Positions 25,685 to 34,111 of a stretch of DNA of 64,000 nucleotides are shown piece after piece (the stretch's first letter is position 1; every line of letters begins with the position of its first letter). The notes under the pieces were generated by a model. That model saw nothing but the letters and a program-made list of their open reading frames with translations. It was not told where the DNA came from and made no database searches. Source of the DNA: Amycolatopsis pretoriensis (lineage in GTDB: Bacteria; Actinomycetota; Actinomycetes; Mycobacteriales; Pseudonocardiaceae); the NCBI RefSeq assembly GCF_900107925.1, contig NZ_FNUJ01000003.1:930001-994000 (forward strand), written 5' to 3'. A program made the translations under genes and the position numbers.

Positions 25685-27043
25685 ATGGAACTGCTCGACC
25701 AGGCCCGCGCCCACGTCGACTCCGGCGCGTACTTCACCGAACTCGCCCGGCTCGTCTCCTACCCCACGGTGAGCGACGCGCCCGAAGGCCGGGAAGCGAT
25801 CCAGGCCTACCTCGGCGAAGTCCTGACCCCCGCGTTGACCGGCCTCGGCTGCGAAGTCACGCAGCACGCCAACCCGGACCCGGCCGGCGGGCCGTTCCTG
25901 GTCGGAGTCCGCACGGAGGGAGATGACCTCCCGACGCTGCTCTGCTACGGCCACGCCGACGTCGTCGGGGAAGCCGGGCGGTGGCGCGACGGGCTGGACC
26001 CGTGGACGCTGACCGCGGACGGCGACCGCTGGTACGGCCGCGGCACCGCCGACAACAAGGGCCAGCACCTGATCAACCTGACGGCGTTGCGGCTGCTCCT
26101 CGAAGCGCGCGGCGCCCTCGGCTTCAACCTGAAGTTCCTCTTCGAGACCGGCGAGGAGATCGGCTCACCGGGCCTCGACGCGTTCGCCGCGCAGGAAAAG
26201 GAACTCCTGGAAGCCGACGTCCTGATCGCCTCCGACGGCCCGCGCCTCGACGCGGCGACGCCGACATTGTTCCTCGGCGCCCGCGGCGGAATCCGGATCG
26301 ACCTGGACGTCGACCTGCGCCCGGACGGCGCCCACTCCGGCAACTGGGGCGGCATCCTGCGCAACCCGGCCACGACGCTGGCCGCGGCGATCGCGAGCCT
26401 CGTCGACGGCCACGGCCGCATCCAGGTGCCCGCGCTGCTGCCGCCGGAGCTGCCGGAGTCCGTCCGCGAAGCGCTGGCCGACGTCGTCGTCGACGCACCG
26501 GACGAGGGCTGGGGCGATCAGCGGCTGAGCCCCGCCGAGCGGCTCTACGGCTGGAACACCCTGGAGGTGCTGGCCCTCGACGCCGGGAACGCCGACCGCC
26601 CGGTCAACGCCATCCCCGGCCGCGCCCGCGCGGTGCTGCACTTGCGGTACGTCGCGGGCACCGACGTCGGCGACGTCACCGCGACGGTCCGGGAACACCT
26701 TGCCGCGCAGGGGTTTCCGATGATCGGGGTGACCACGGAGGCGAGTTTCCGCGCCAGCCGCACGCCGGTCGAAGATCCGTGGGTGAGCTGGGCGCGACAG
26801 GCCCTCGACGCCGTGGCCGAGAAGCCCGTCGCCCTGCTGCCCAGCTTCGGTGGCGGCCTGCCCAACCACGTCTTCACCGACGTCCTCGGGCTGGCGACGC
26901 TCTGGCTGCCGCACTCCTACCCCGGCTGCCGGCAGCACGCGCCGGACGAGCACCTGCTCTCCTCGATCGCCCGGGAAGGACTGGTGCTCGCCACGGCGTT
27001 GTTCGCTGCTATCGGTTCAGCGCCGCCGACTCTTCGTCGGTGA
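25685..27043 (+). CDS. M20-family metallopeptidase (dipeptidase/ArgE-DapE-like)
   Basis: A 452-residue di-zinc hydrolase, probably a cytoplasmic dipeptidase or amidohydrolase. Metal-site motifs are intact: CYGHADVVGEAG (about 88-99), GRGTADNKGQHLINL (about 119-133) with the bridging Asp, and FETGEEIGSPGLDAF with the catalytic Glu-Glu pair (about 151-165). A later histidine lies in SYPGCRQHAPDEHL near the C-terminus. The lid or dimerisation domain lies around residues 195-320 and includes LRPDGAHSGNWGGI. The ATG at 25685 is 7 nt behind a TAGGCT -10, so the mRNA is probably leaderless. The 3' end overlaps the convergent DUF779 gene by 35 bases. Confidence 0.9.
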   Translation: MELLDQARAHVDSGAYFTELARLVSYPTVSDAPEGREAIQAYLGEVLTPALTGLGCEVTQHANPDPAGGPFLVGVRTEGDDLPTLLCYGHADVVGEAGRWRDGLDPWTLTADGDRWYGRGTADNKGQHLINLTALRLLLEARGALGFNLKFLFETGEEIGSPGLDAFAAQEKELLEADVLIASDGPRLDAATPTLFLGARGGIRIDLDVDLRPDGAHSGNWGGILRNPATTLAAAIASLVDGHGRIQVPALLPPELPESVREALADVVVDAPDEGWGDQRLSPAERLYGWNTLEVLALDAGNADRPVNAIPGRARAVLHLRYVAGTDVGDVTATVREHLAAQGFPMIGVTTEASFRASRTPVEDPWVSWARQALDAVAEKPVALLPSFGGGLPNHVFTDVLGLATLWLPHSYPGCRQHAPDEHLLSSIAREGLVLATALFAAIGSAPPTLRR

Positions 27044-27379
27044 GGAGGCGGGAGCGGATCAGGAAACGCACACCTTCGGGCGCCTCCAGGGAAAACCCGC
27101 TCCCGCGACCCGGCACGACGTCGATCGTCAGGTGCGTGTGCTTCCAGTACTCGAACTGCGGCCCCGACATCCACACCGGCACGTCCTCGATGCCCTCGAC
27201 TTCCAGGTCGCCCAGCCGGACGTCCGAGACGCCGGTGCGAAACTCCCCGGCCGGGTAGCACATCGGGGCGCTGCCGTCGCAGCACCCGCCGGACTGGTGG
27301 AACATCACCGGCCCGTGGAGCGACACCAGCTGCCGCAGGAGGTCCGCGGCAGCCGGTGTCAGGTCTACGCGCCGCGTCA

Positions 27380-27380
<1 letters not shown>
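27009..27380 (-). CDS. DUF779 protein (aldehyde dehydrogenase-associated)
   Basis: A 123-residue DUF779 protein. The conserved core is MFHQSGGCCDGSAPMCYP (about residues 26-43), a cysteine-rich motif suggesting metal binding, followed by WMSGPQFEYWKHTHLTIDVVPGRG and FLIRSRLLTDEE. Its ATG overlaps the TGA of the aldehyde dehydrogenase gene by one base (TGATG), so translation is coupled. The family is regularly found beside acetaldehyde dehydrogenases, where its function is not established. Confidence 0.9.
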
Positions 27381-28903
<1,523 letters not shown>

Positions 28904-28953
28904 CTTCCCTGCCTCGTTGCTCGGAGTGACGGAGTGCCGCGAACGTAGGTCCG

Positions 28954-28999
28954 GCAACGTTGCAAGCGCGTTGCACCACGGTGTGCGGGCTATCTACGC
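28954..28999. promoter_or_regulatory. Promoter and dyad operator between aldehyde dehydrogenase and GAF regulator
   Basis: The palindrome GCAACGTTGC (28954-28963) overlaps a second dyad, TGCAA-N5-TTGCA (28961-28975). TTGCAC (28971-28976) and TACGCT (28994-28999), 17 bp apart, form a -35/-10 pair reading toward the regulator, with a predicted start at its GTG. The dyads cover the -35, so a bound activator or repressor could control both directions. Confidence 0.5.
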
Positions 29000-29007
29000 T
29001 GGTGAAC

Positions 29008-30483
29008 GTGGCAGAGGCGCCCGAACCGGAGATGCTGCGGGACCCCGAGTCCTACGCGCGGCTGCTGGAGCACGTCCGCGAGGCGGTGCTGGCCGGCGTG
29101 CCGGGCCCGCGTTCGCCACGCTCCGTGGTGTCCGCCTCCTGGAACCGCTCGCTCGCCGCGCAGGTCGACCCGGACGAGGGTGAAGCGCCGTTCGTCTACG
29201 ACGCGGACGTGCTGGCCGCCCTGCGTGAAGCCCACCCACTGGCCCCGGTGCTGCCGGTGCTGCGGCAGATGCTGGTGAGCATCGCCGACGACGCCGAGCA
29301 CGTGATGATCGTGACCGACGCCGAAGGCCTGATCCTGTGGCGCGAAGGCGCGGCGGGCCAGCTGCTGCGCGGCGACCGCGTCGGGCTCACCGAGGGCACG
29401 CGGTGGAGCGAAGCGGCGATCGGCACCAACGCCATGGGCACGGCCCTGGCGACCGGCGAACCCGTGCAGATCCACTCGGCCGAGCACCTGGTCCGGCGCT
29501 ACCACACGTGGACGTGCGCGGCGGCGCCCGTGCGCGACCCCGAAACCGGCGTCCTGCTCGGCTCGATCGACGTCAGCGGGCCACTGCGCACGGTCCACCC
29601 GGCGATGATCTCGCTGGTCACGGCCACGGCCCAGCTCGCCGAGGGCCAGCTGCGCGCCCAGCTCGCGATCCGCGACGAACGCCTGCGGCGCGTCAACATG
29701 CCGCACCTGGAGGCCCTGCGCGGCCGCCCCGGCGCGCTGCTGTCCGCCGGCGGCCGGGTGCTGGCCGCCCAGTCGTGCCTGCTGCCGTCCACAGTGGACG
29801 TCCGGCGCGGCGGCGGGACGGTCGCCCTGCCCGACGGGCGGCTCGCCACGGTCGAGCCCCTCGAAGAGGGTTACCTGCTGCGGCTCGCTTCCGGTGGCGG
29901 CGGTGGCCAGCGGTCCCGGCTGCGGCTGGAGTACCTGTCGGACGGCCCGCACGTGACCACTGTGGACGGCCGGGAAGTCCCGTTGACGTTGCGGCACGCG
30001 GAAATCCTGACGTTGCTGGCGTCGCACCCCAACGGGCTCTCGGCGGAGCGGCTGGCCCTGCAGCTGTACGGCGAGACCGGCAACCCGGTGACGGTCCGCG
30101 CCGAGATCCACCGCCTGCGTTCGCAGCTGGGCGCCTCGGTGGTGCAGACGCGCCCGTACCGCCTGGCGGCCGACGTCGACGCGGACTTCGTCACGGCCAG
30201 GACGCGCCTGCGCACCGGCTCGCCGGCCGACGTCCTGCGCCTCTTCCGCGGGCCGCTGCTGCCGGAGTCGGAGGCACCCGCGATCCGCGAGGAGCGCGAG
30301 ACGCTCACGGCCCAGGTGCGTCAGGTGGCGCTGAACAGCGGCGACCCGGGCGTGCTGTGGTCGTTCTGGGAGACCGCCTGCGGCGTCGACGACTTCGCGG
30401 TGCTCGACGCCCTGCTGCGGACGCTGCCGGCGGCCGACCCGCGGCGGGCCGCCGTCTCGGCCCACCGCGCCCGGCTCGCCTGA
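29008..30483 (+). CDS. GAF-domain transcriptional regulator (AcoR-like N-terminus, winged-helix C-terminus)
   Basis: A 491-residue regulator with the N-terminal signature of AcoR-type proteins (SVVSASWNRSLAA) followed by a GAF-like sensor (about 90-215, including GTRWSEAAIGTNAMGTALATGEPV and HTWTCAAAPVRDPETG). It has no sigma-54 AAA+ domain. The C-terminal part carries a winged-helix-like segment (RHAEILTLLASHPNGLSAERLA then VTVRAEIHRLRSQLG, about 330-390). Such proteins are commonly encoded beside aldehyde dehydrogenases in actinomycetes. GTG starts are possible at 29002 and 29008; the -10 at 28994-28999 fits leaderless use of 29008. It probably activates the divergent aldehyde dehydrogenase operon in response to an aldehyde or alcohol. 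Confidence 0.85.
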   Translation: MAEAPEPEMLRDPESYARLLEHVREAVLAGVPGPRSPRSVVSASWNRSLAAQVDPDEGEAPFVYDADVLAALREAHPLAPVLPVLRQMLVSIADDAEHVMIVTDAEGLILWREGAAGQLLRGDRVGLTEGTRWSEAAIGTNAMGTALATGEPVQIHSAEHLVRRYHTWTCAAAPVRDPETGVLLGSIDVSGPLRTVHPAMISLVTATAQLAEGQLRAQLAIRDERLRRVNMPHLEALRGRPGALLSAGGRVLAAQSCLLPSTVDVRRGGGTVALPDGRLATVEPLEEGYLLRLASGGGGGQRSRLRLEYLSDGPHVTTVDGREVPLTLRHAEILTLLASHPNGLSAERLALQLYGETGNPVTVRAEIHRLRSQLGASVVQTRPYRLAADVDADFVTARTRLRTGSPADVLRLFRGPLLPESEAPAIREERETLTAQVRQVALNSGDPGVLWSFWETACGVDDFAVLDALLRTLPAADPRRAAVSAHRARLA

Positions 30484-30486
30484 GCG

Positions 30487-30912
30487 TCACGGCCGGAGAT
30501 CGGTCACGCCCTTGCCGGTGGCGAAGTCGAACGGCACCGACGCCTGGTCGTGGACGATCACCCAGCCGTCGCCGGTCTTGCGGAGGACGAACGTGCCCCG
30601 CACCCACATGCCCTCGACGGGCGTCCCGCCGGGCAGCGTCCCGCTGACGCGGCCGAAGCCGTGCCCGACGGCCAGGCCCCCTTCCCCGGTGACGACGAGG
30701 TCGCGCAGCTCGTAGTCCACCTCGTCGAAGAGGGTGAACACCTTCGCCCAGTTCTTCAGCTTCGCGTCGATCCCGACGTGCTGCAGCGGCGGTTCGACGT
30801 CGAAAGACACGACGTCCGGGGCGTAGAGGGGCCGCAGCGCGTCGAGGTCCTTGGCCCGGAGCCCGTCGACGATCTTGCCGAGGTGCCGGGTGACTTCCGT
30901 TTCGAGTGTCAT
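30487..30912 (-). CDS. Nuclear-transport-factor-2-like / SnoaL-type protein (YybH-like)
   Basis: A 141-residue protein of the NTF2-like alpha+beta cone fold. The N-terminal helices (VTRHLGKIVDGLRAKDLDALRPLYAPDVVSFDVEPP) and the C-terminal sheet (WVRGTFVLRKTGDGWVIVHDQASVPFD) match SgcJ/YybH-like ketosteroid-isomerase relatives. Members may be enzymes or small-molecule binders; no catalytic Asp pair can be assigned with certainty. It lies convergent with the GAF regulator (3-base gap) and divergent from the SGNH hydrolase, across a region with two putative operators. Confidence 0.8.
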   Translation of the reverse strand: MTLETEVTRHLGKIVDGLRAKDLDALRPLYAPDVVSFDVEPPLQHVGIDAKLKNWAKVFTLFDEVDYELRDLVVTGEGGLAVGHGFGRVSGTLPGGTPVEGMWVRGTFVLRKTGDGWVIVHDQASVPFDFATGKGVTDLRP

Positions 30913-30953
30913 ACCGGCTCGACGAAGCGGGGCCCCTGGTTGTGACGACCGAA

Positions 30954-30991
30954 GTAGACACCGTCTACAAAAGTTTGATAGACAGTGTCCA
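30954..30991. promoter_or_regulatory. Tandem TetR-type operators upstream of the SGNH hydrolase-tetR operon
   Basis: Two copies of the motif TAGACA-NN-GTCYA lie 24 bp apart. The first, TAGACACCGTCTA (30955-30967), sits in the perfect dyad GTAGAC-ACC-GTCTAC (30954-30968). The second is TAGACAGTGTCCA (30979-30991). They stand 31-68 bases before the hydrolase start. The TetR encoded as second gene of that operon is the likely ligand. Confidence 0.6.
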
Positions 30992-31021
30992 CAAGGTGAA
31001 CCACGGGTTACGGAGATCGGA

Positions 31022-31819
31022 ATGAACTACCACCGTTTCGTCGTCCTCGGCGACAGCTGCGCCGAAGGACTCGACGACCCGTACCCGGACCAGCGCGCCT
31101 ATCGGGGCTGGGCGGACTTCGTGGCCGCCCGCCTCGCCCAGGACGAGCCGCACTTCCGCTACGCCAACCTGGCGGTCCGCGGCCGGCGGCTCGACCAGAT
31201 CGTCCCGGAGCAGGTCCCCGCGGCGACGCGGCTGGCGCCCGACCTCGTCGCCCTCTTCGGCGGCGGCAACGACGTCATGAGCCGCGGCTGGGACGCGCGG
31301 ACCGTCGCCCGGCGGGTCGACGCCGCCGTCCGCGCGTGCACGGAGATCTCGCCCGTCGTCGTGACGTTCACCCTCAGCGACGTCTCGCACCGGATGCCGC
31401 TGGGGAGCCGGATGCGGCCGCGGATCGTCGCGCTCAACGAGGCCATCCGCGAGGCGGCCGTCAGCTACGGCGCGCTGCTGATCGACCTGTGGCCCGACCA
31501 GGCCGTCACGGATTCGCGGTACTTCGGCGCCGACCGGCTGCACCTGTCCGCGCACGGTCACCGCCGGCTCGCGGCGTACGTCCTCGGCCTGCTCGGCGTC
31601 AGCCACGACCCCACGTGGCTCGAACCGCTGCCCGGCGTCGCGGCGGCGGGCGGCTGGCGCGCCGACGTGCACTGGCTGCTGCGCGAGGTCCTGCCGGTCG
31701 CGGTGTCGCGCACGCGCAACCGGATGATCGGCCGCCAGCCGGGCGACGGCTTCTTCCCGAAGCGCCCGGACCTGCTCCCCATGACCCGGGACGAGGCATG
31801 GGCACCCGGCAACGCCTGA
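31022..31819 (+). CDS. SGNH/GDSL-family hydrolase
   Basis: A 265-residue esterase-type hydrolase. All four SGNH blocks are present: VVLGDSCAEGLDD (nucleophile Ser, block I, residues 7-19), block II glycine in NLAVRGRR, block III GGGNDVMS (about 80-87), and block V DRLHLSAHGHRRLA with the catalytic Asp-His pair (about 174-187). No signal peptide is visible, so it is probably cytoplasmic. The ATG at 31022 follows CGGAGAT. It overlaps the following tetR gene by 22 bases. The natural substrate is unknown. Confidence 0.88.
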   Translation: MNYHRFVVLGDSCAEGLDDPYPDQRAYRGWADFVAARLAQDEPHFRYANLAVRGRRLDQIVPEQVPAATRLAPDLVALFGGGNDVMSRGWDARTVARRVDAAVRACTEISPVVVTFTLSDVSHRMPLGSRMRPRIVALNEAIREAAVSYGALLIDLWPDQAVTDSRYFGADRLHLSAHGHRRLAAYVLGLLGVSHDPTWLEPLPGVAAAGGWRADVHWLLREVLPVAVSRTRNRMIGRQPGDGFFPKRPDLLPMTRDEAWAPGNA

Positions 31820-32355
31820 TCGACACGGCCTCCGAGCTGCTGGTGGACGGCGGCGTCGACGCGGTGACGCTGCGCGGGATCGCCAAGGCGGCGGGCGTCT
31901 CGCACGGTGCGCCACTGCGGCACTTCTCCGGCCGCGCCGAGCTGCTGTCGGCCGTGGCGACGCGCGGGTACGCCGACTTGCTCGCCCGCCGGGACACGCT
32001 GCCGGGCAACACCCCACGAGAGCGGTTGACGGCCGCGTGCCACAGCTACCTGGACTTCGCGCTGACGAACCCGGCGATGTTCGAGCTGATGTTCCGCCGC
32101 GATCTGGTCGACGCGGAGGACCCGGCACTTTCGGCCGCGGCGAGCGCGGTGTTCGACACGTTCGCGGTGCTGGTGGCCGCGGTCCCGACGCCGATCGCCC
32201 GCTCGGGCGCCGACTTGCGGCTCGTGGCGGCATCGCTGTGGGCGGCGCTGCACGGGCTGGCGCAGTTGTGGCTGTGGGGCGGCCTGGCGGGGGCGAGCTT
32301 CGCGCCCTCCCCGGAGTCGGCGCTGGCCGTCACGCTGGACGCGTACCTGGGTTAG
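31798..32355 (+). CDS. TetR-family transcriptional regulator
   Basis: A 185-residue TetR protein. The HTH is at about residues 1-50 (TRQRLIDTASELLVDGGVDAVTLRGIAKAAGVSHGAPLRHFSGRAELLSAVA). The C-terminal domain is of the TetR_C_13 or WHG type (MFELMFRRDLVDAEDP). It overlaps the SGNH hydrolase gene by 22 bases and presumably controls the operon through the tandem TAGACANNGTCYA sites upstream. Confidence 0.88.
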   Translation: MGTRQRLIDTASELLVDGGVDAVTLRGIAKAAGVSHGAPLRHFSGRAELLSAVATRGYADLLARRDTLPGNTPRERLTAACHSYLDFALTNPAMFELMFRRDLVDAEDPALSAAASAVFDTFAVLVAAVPTPIARSGADLRLVAASLWAALHGLAQLWLWGGLAGASFAPSPESALAVTLDAYLG

Positions 32356-32402
32356 CCGCGACACGCTGCACCCCGGTGCGCGCGCCCGAACACCTGATCG
32401 AA

Positions 32403-32408
32403 TACCCT
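32403..32408 (+). promoter_or_regulatory. Leaderless -10 element of the DUF2786 gene
   Basis: TACCCT matches TANNNT and ends 7 nt before the ATG at 32416; no ribosome-binding site is present. Confidence 0.5.
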
Positions 32409-32415
32409 CGCCTCC

Positions 32416-33135
32416 ATGACCGAGTCAGACCCGCAGCTCGAGCGCATCCGGAAGCTGCTGGCCAAGGCCGAGGACCCGGCGGTCACCGAGGCGGAAGCCG
32501 AGGCCTACAACAAGAAGGCCGCCGAGCTGGTCGCGCGGTACGGGATCGACCAGGCGATGCTCGCCGCGTCCGGGGCGGCCTCCGACGACATCGGCACGCT
32601 GAAGATCCCGATGAACGACCCCTACAGCCGCGACAAGGCGAGCCTGCTGACTTCGGTCGCCTACCCGCTGCGCTGCCGGACGCTGCTGCACCGGTTCGGC
32701 CAGAAGGTCGACAGCGTCACGGTCTTCGGCTACCGGTCCGACCTCGGCCGCGTCGAATTGCTGTTCACGAGCCTGCTGCTGCAGGCGAGCACGCAGCTGA
32801 CGCGCGTCCGCCCGGACGGTTTCTTCCCCGGCGAGTCGCTCGCCGCGTACCGGCGCACCTGGCTGCACGGCTTCGCCCGCGCGGTGCACGAGCGGCTGTC
32901 GGAGGCCGAACAGGAAGCGGTCCGCACGGCGGCGCCGGGCGCGAAGTCGGCCGAGCTGGTCGTCCGCGACCGCGCGCAGATGGTGCAGCACGCGTTCGAC
33001 GCCGAGTACGGCGACCTCCGCTCAGCCGCGCCCCGTCGGTTGTCGGGCAGCGGCTACCTCGACGGCCACGACGCCGGCACGCGCGCCAACCTCGACCCCT
33101 CGGCCCTCACCCGCCGGCACAAGGCCTTGCGCTGA
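32416..33135 (+). CDS. DUF2786-domain protein
   Basis: A 239-residue protein. The N-terminal DUF2786 motif (LERIRKLLAKAEDPAVTEAEAEAYNKKAAELVARYGID, about residues 8-46) is a helical segment also found in phage and chromosome-encoded proteins of unknown role. The rest is a predicted alpha/beta region with WLHGFARAVHERL and a C-terminal SGSGYLDGHDAGTRANL motif typical of actinobacterial members. No membrane segment or catalytic motif is recognised. Confidence 0.85.
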   Translation: MTESDPQLERIRKLLAKAEDPAVTEAEAEAYNKKAAELVARYGIDQAMLAASGAASDDIGTLKIPMNDPYSRDKASLLTSVAYPLRCRTLLHRFGQKVDSVTVFGYRSDLGRVELLFTSLLLQASTQLTRVRPDGFFPGESLAAYRRTWLHGFARAVHERLSEAEQEAVRTAAPGAKSAELVVRDRAQMVQHAFDAEYGDLRSAAPRRLSGSGYLDGHDAGTRANLDPSALTRRHKALR

Positions 33136-33214
33136 CCGGCCCGTCGCCGATGTAGCAAACCTTAAAGATCACACCAGAACTCTTCACTTGTCCTGACGGT
33201 TCCGCTTCGGCACC

Positions 33215-34111
33215 GTGGATCACGTGATGCGCATAGCCGTCCTGGCCCTGTTGTGGGGCTCGGGGTTCCTCTGGATCAAGCTGGCCCTGACCGGGCTGAG
33301 CCCCGTCCACCTCACCCTGATCCGCTGCGCCCTCGGCGCGCTGACGCTGCTGGTCCTCGCCGTCGCGGCCGGCCAGCGGCTTCCGCGTGACCGGCGGACG
33401 TGGGGCCGGCTGGTCGTCGCCGCGTTCTTCTGCAACGCCTTGCCCTTCGCGCTCTTCGGCATCGGGGAACGCACCGTCGACTCCGGTGTCGCGGGCGTCA
33501 TGAACGCGACGACGCCGTTGTGGTCGCTGCTGATCGGCGTCCTGCTCGGCACCGACCGCCGCCTCGGCCCGGTGCGGCTGCTGGGGCTGGGCCTCGGGTT
33601 CGCCGGCGTGCTGGTGATCTTCGCGCCCTGGGAGCAGTCGGGGCTGCTGAGCACCGGCGCCCTGGCGTTGCTCGGCGCCGGCCTCAGCTACGCGATCGCG
33701 TTCGCTTACATGGCACGGAAACTGCCGCCCGGCGGGGCGCCGCTCGCGGTCTCGGCCGCCCAGCTGACGACCGCGACCGCGTTGACCGCGTTGGCGCTGC
33801 CGGTGTCCACGACGGCTCCGCACCTGAACCTGACCGCGATCGTGGCGGTGACGATCCTCGGCGTGTTCGGGACCGGCATCACCTTCTACCTCAACTACCG
33901 GGTCCTGACCGACGAAGGCCCTACGGCGGCGGCGACGGTCGGCTACCTGCTCCCGGTCGTCTCGATCGCCCTGGGCGCGCTCTTCCTCGGCGAACCGCTG
34001 TCGCCGCGCGTGCTCGGCGGCATGGTCGTCGTGCTCATCGCGGTCGGCCTGACGCGGCGGCCCGCTCAAACGAAGGCCAGCTCCCCCGGTGCCCTCGCCA
34101 CCCCGAAGTAG
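33215..34111 (+). CDS. EamA/DMT-family transporter
   Basis: A 298-residue drug/metabolite transporter with ten predicted membrane helices and two EamA repeats (about 5-135 and 150-285). The N-terminal motif is LALLWGSGFLWIKLALTGLSPVHLTLIRC. The repeat-end motifs are VAGVMNATTPLW and AATVGYLLPVVSIALGALFLGEPL. The start may be the GTG at 33215 or, as in most relatives, the ATG at 33227. The substrate is unknown. The 3' end overlaps the convergent GGDEF-EAL gene by 46 bases. Confidence 0.88.
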   Translation: MDHVMRIAVLALLWGSGFLWIKLALTGLSPVHLTLIRCALGALTLLVLAVAAGQRLPRDRRTWGRLVVAAFFCNALPFALFGIGERTVDSGVAGVMNATTPLWSLLIGVLLGTDRRLGPVRLLGLGLGFAGVLVIFAPWEQSGLLSTGALALLGAGLSYAIAFAYMARKLPPGGAPLAVSAAQLTTATALTALALPVSTTAPHLNLTAIVAVTILGVFGTGITFYLNYRVLTDEGPTAAATVGYLLPVVSIALGALFLGEPLSPRVLGGMVVVLIAVGLTRRPAQTKASSPGALATPK

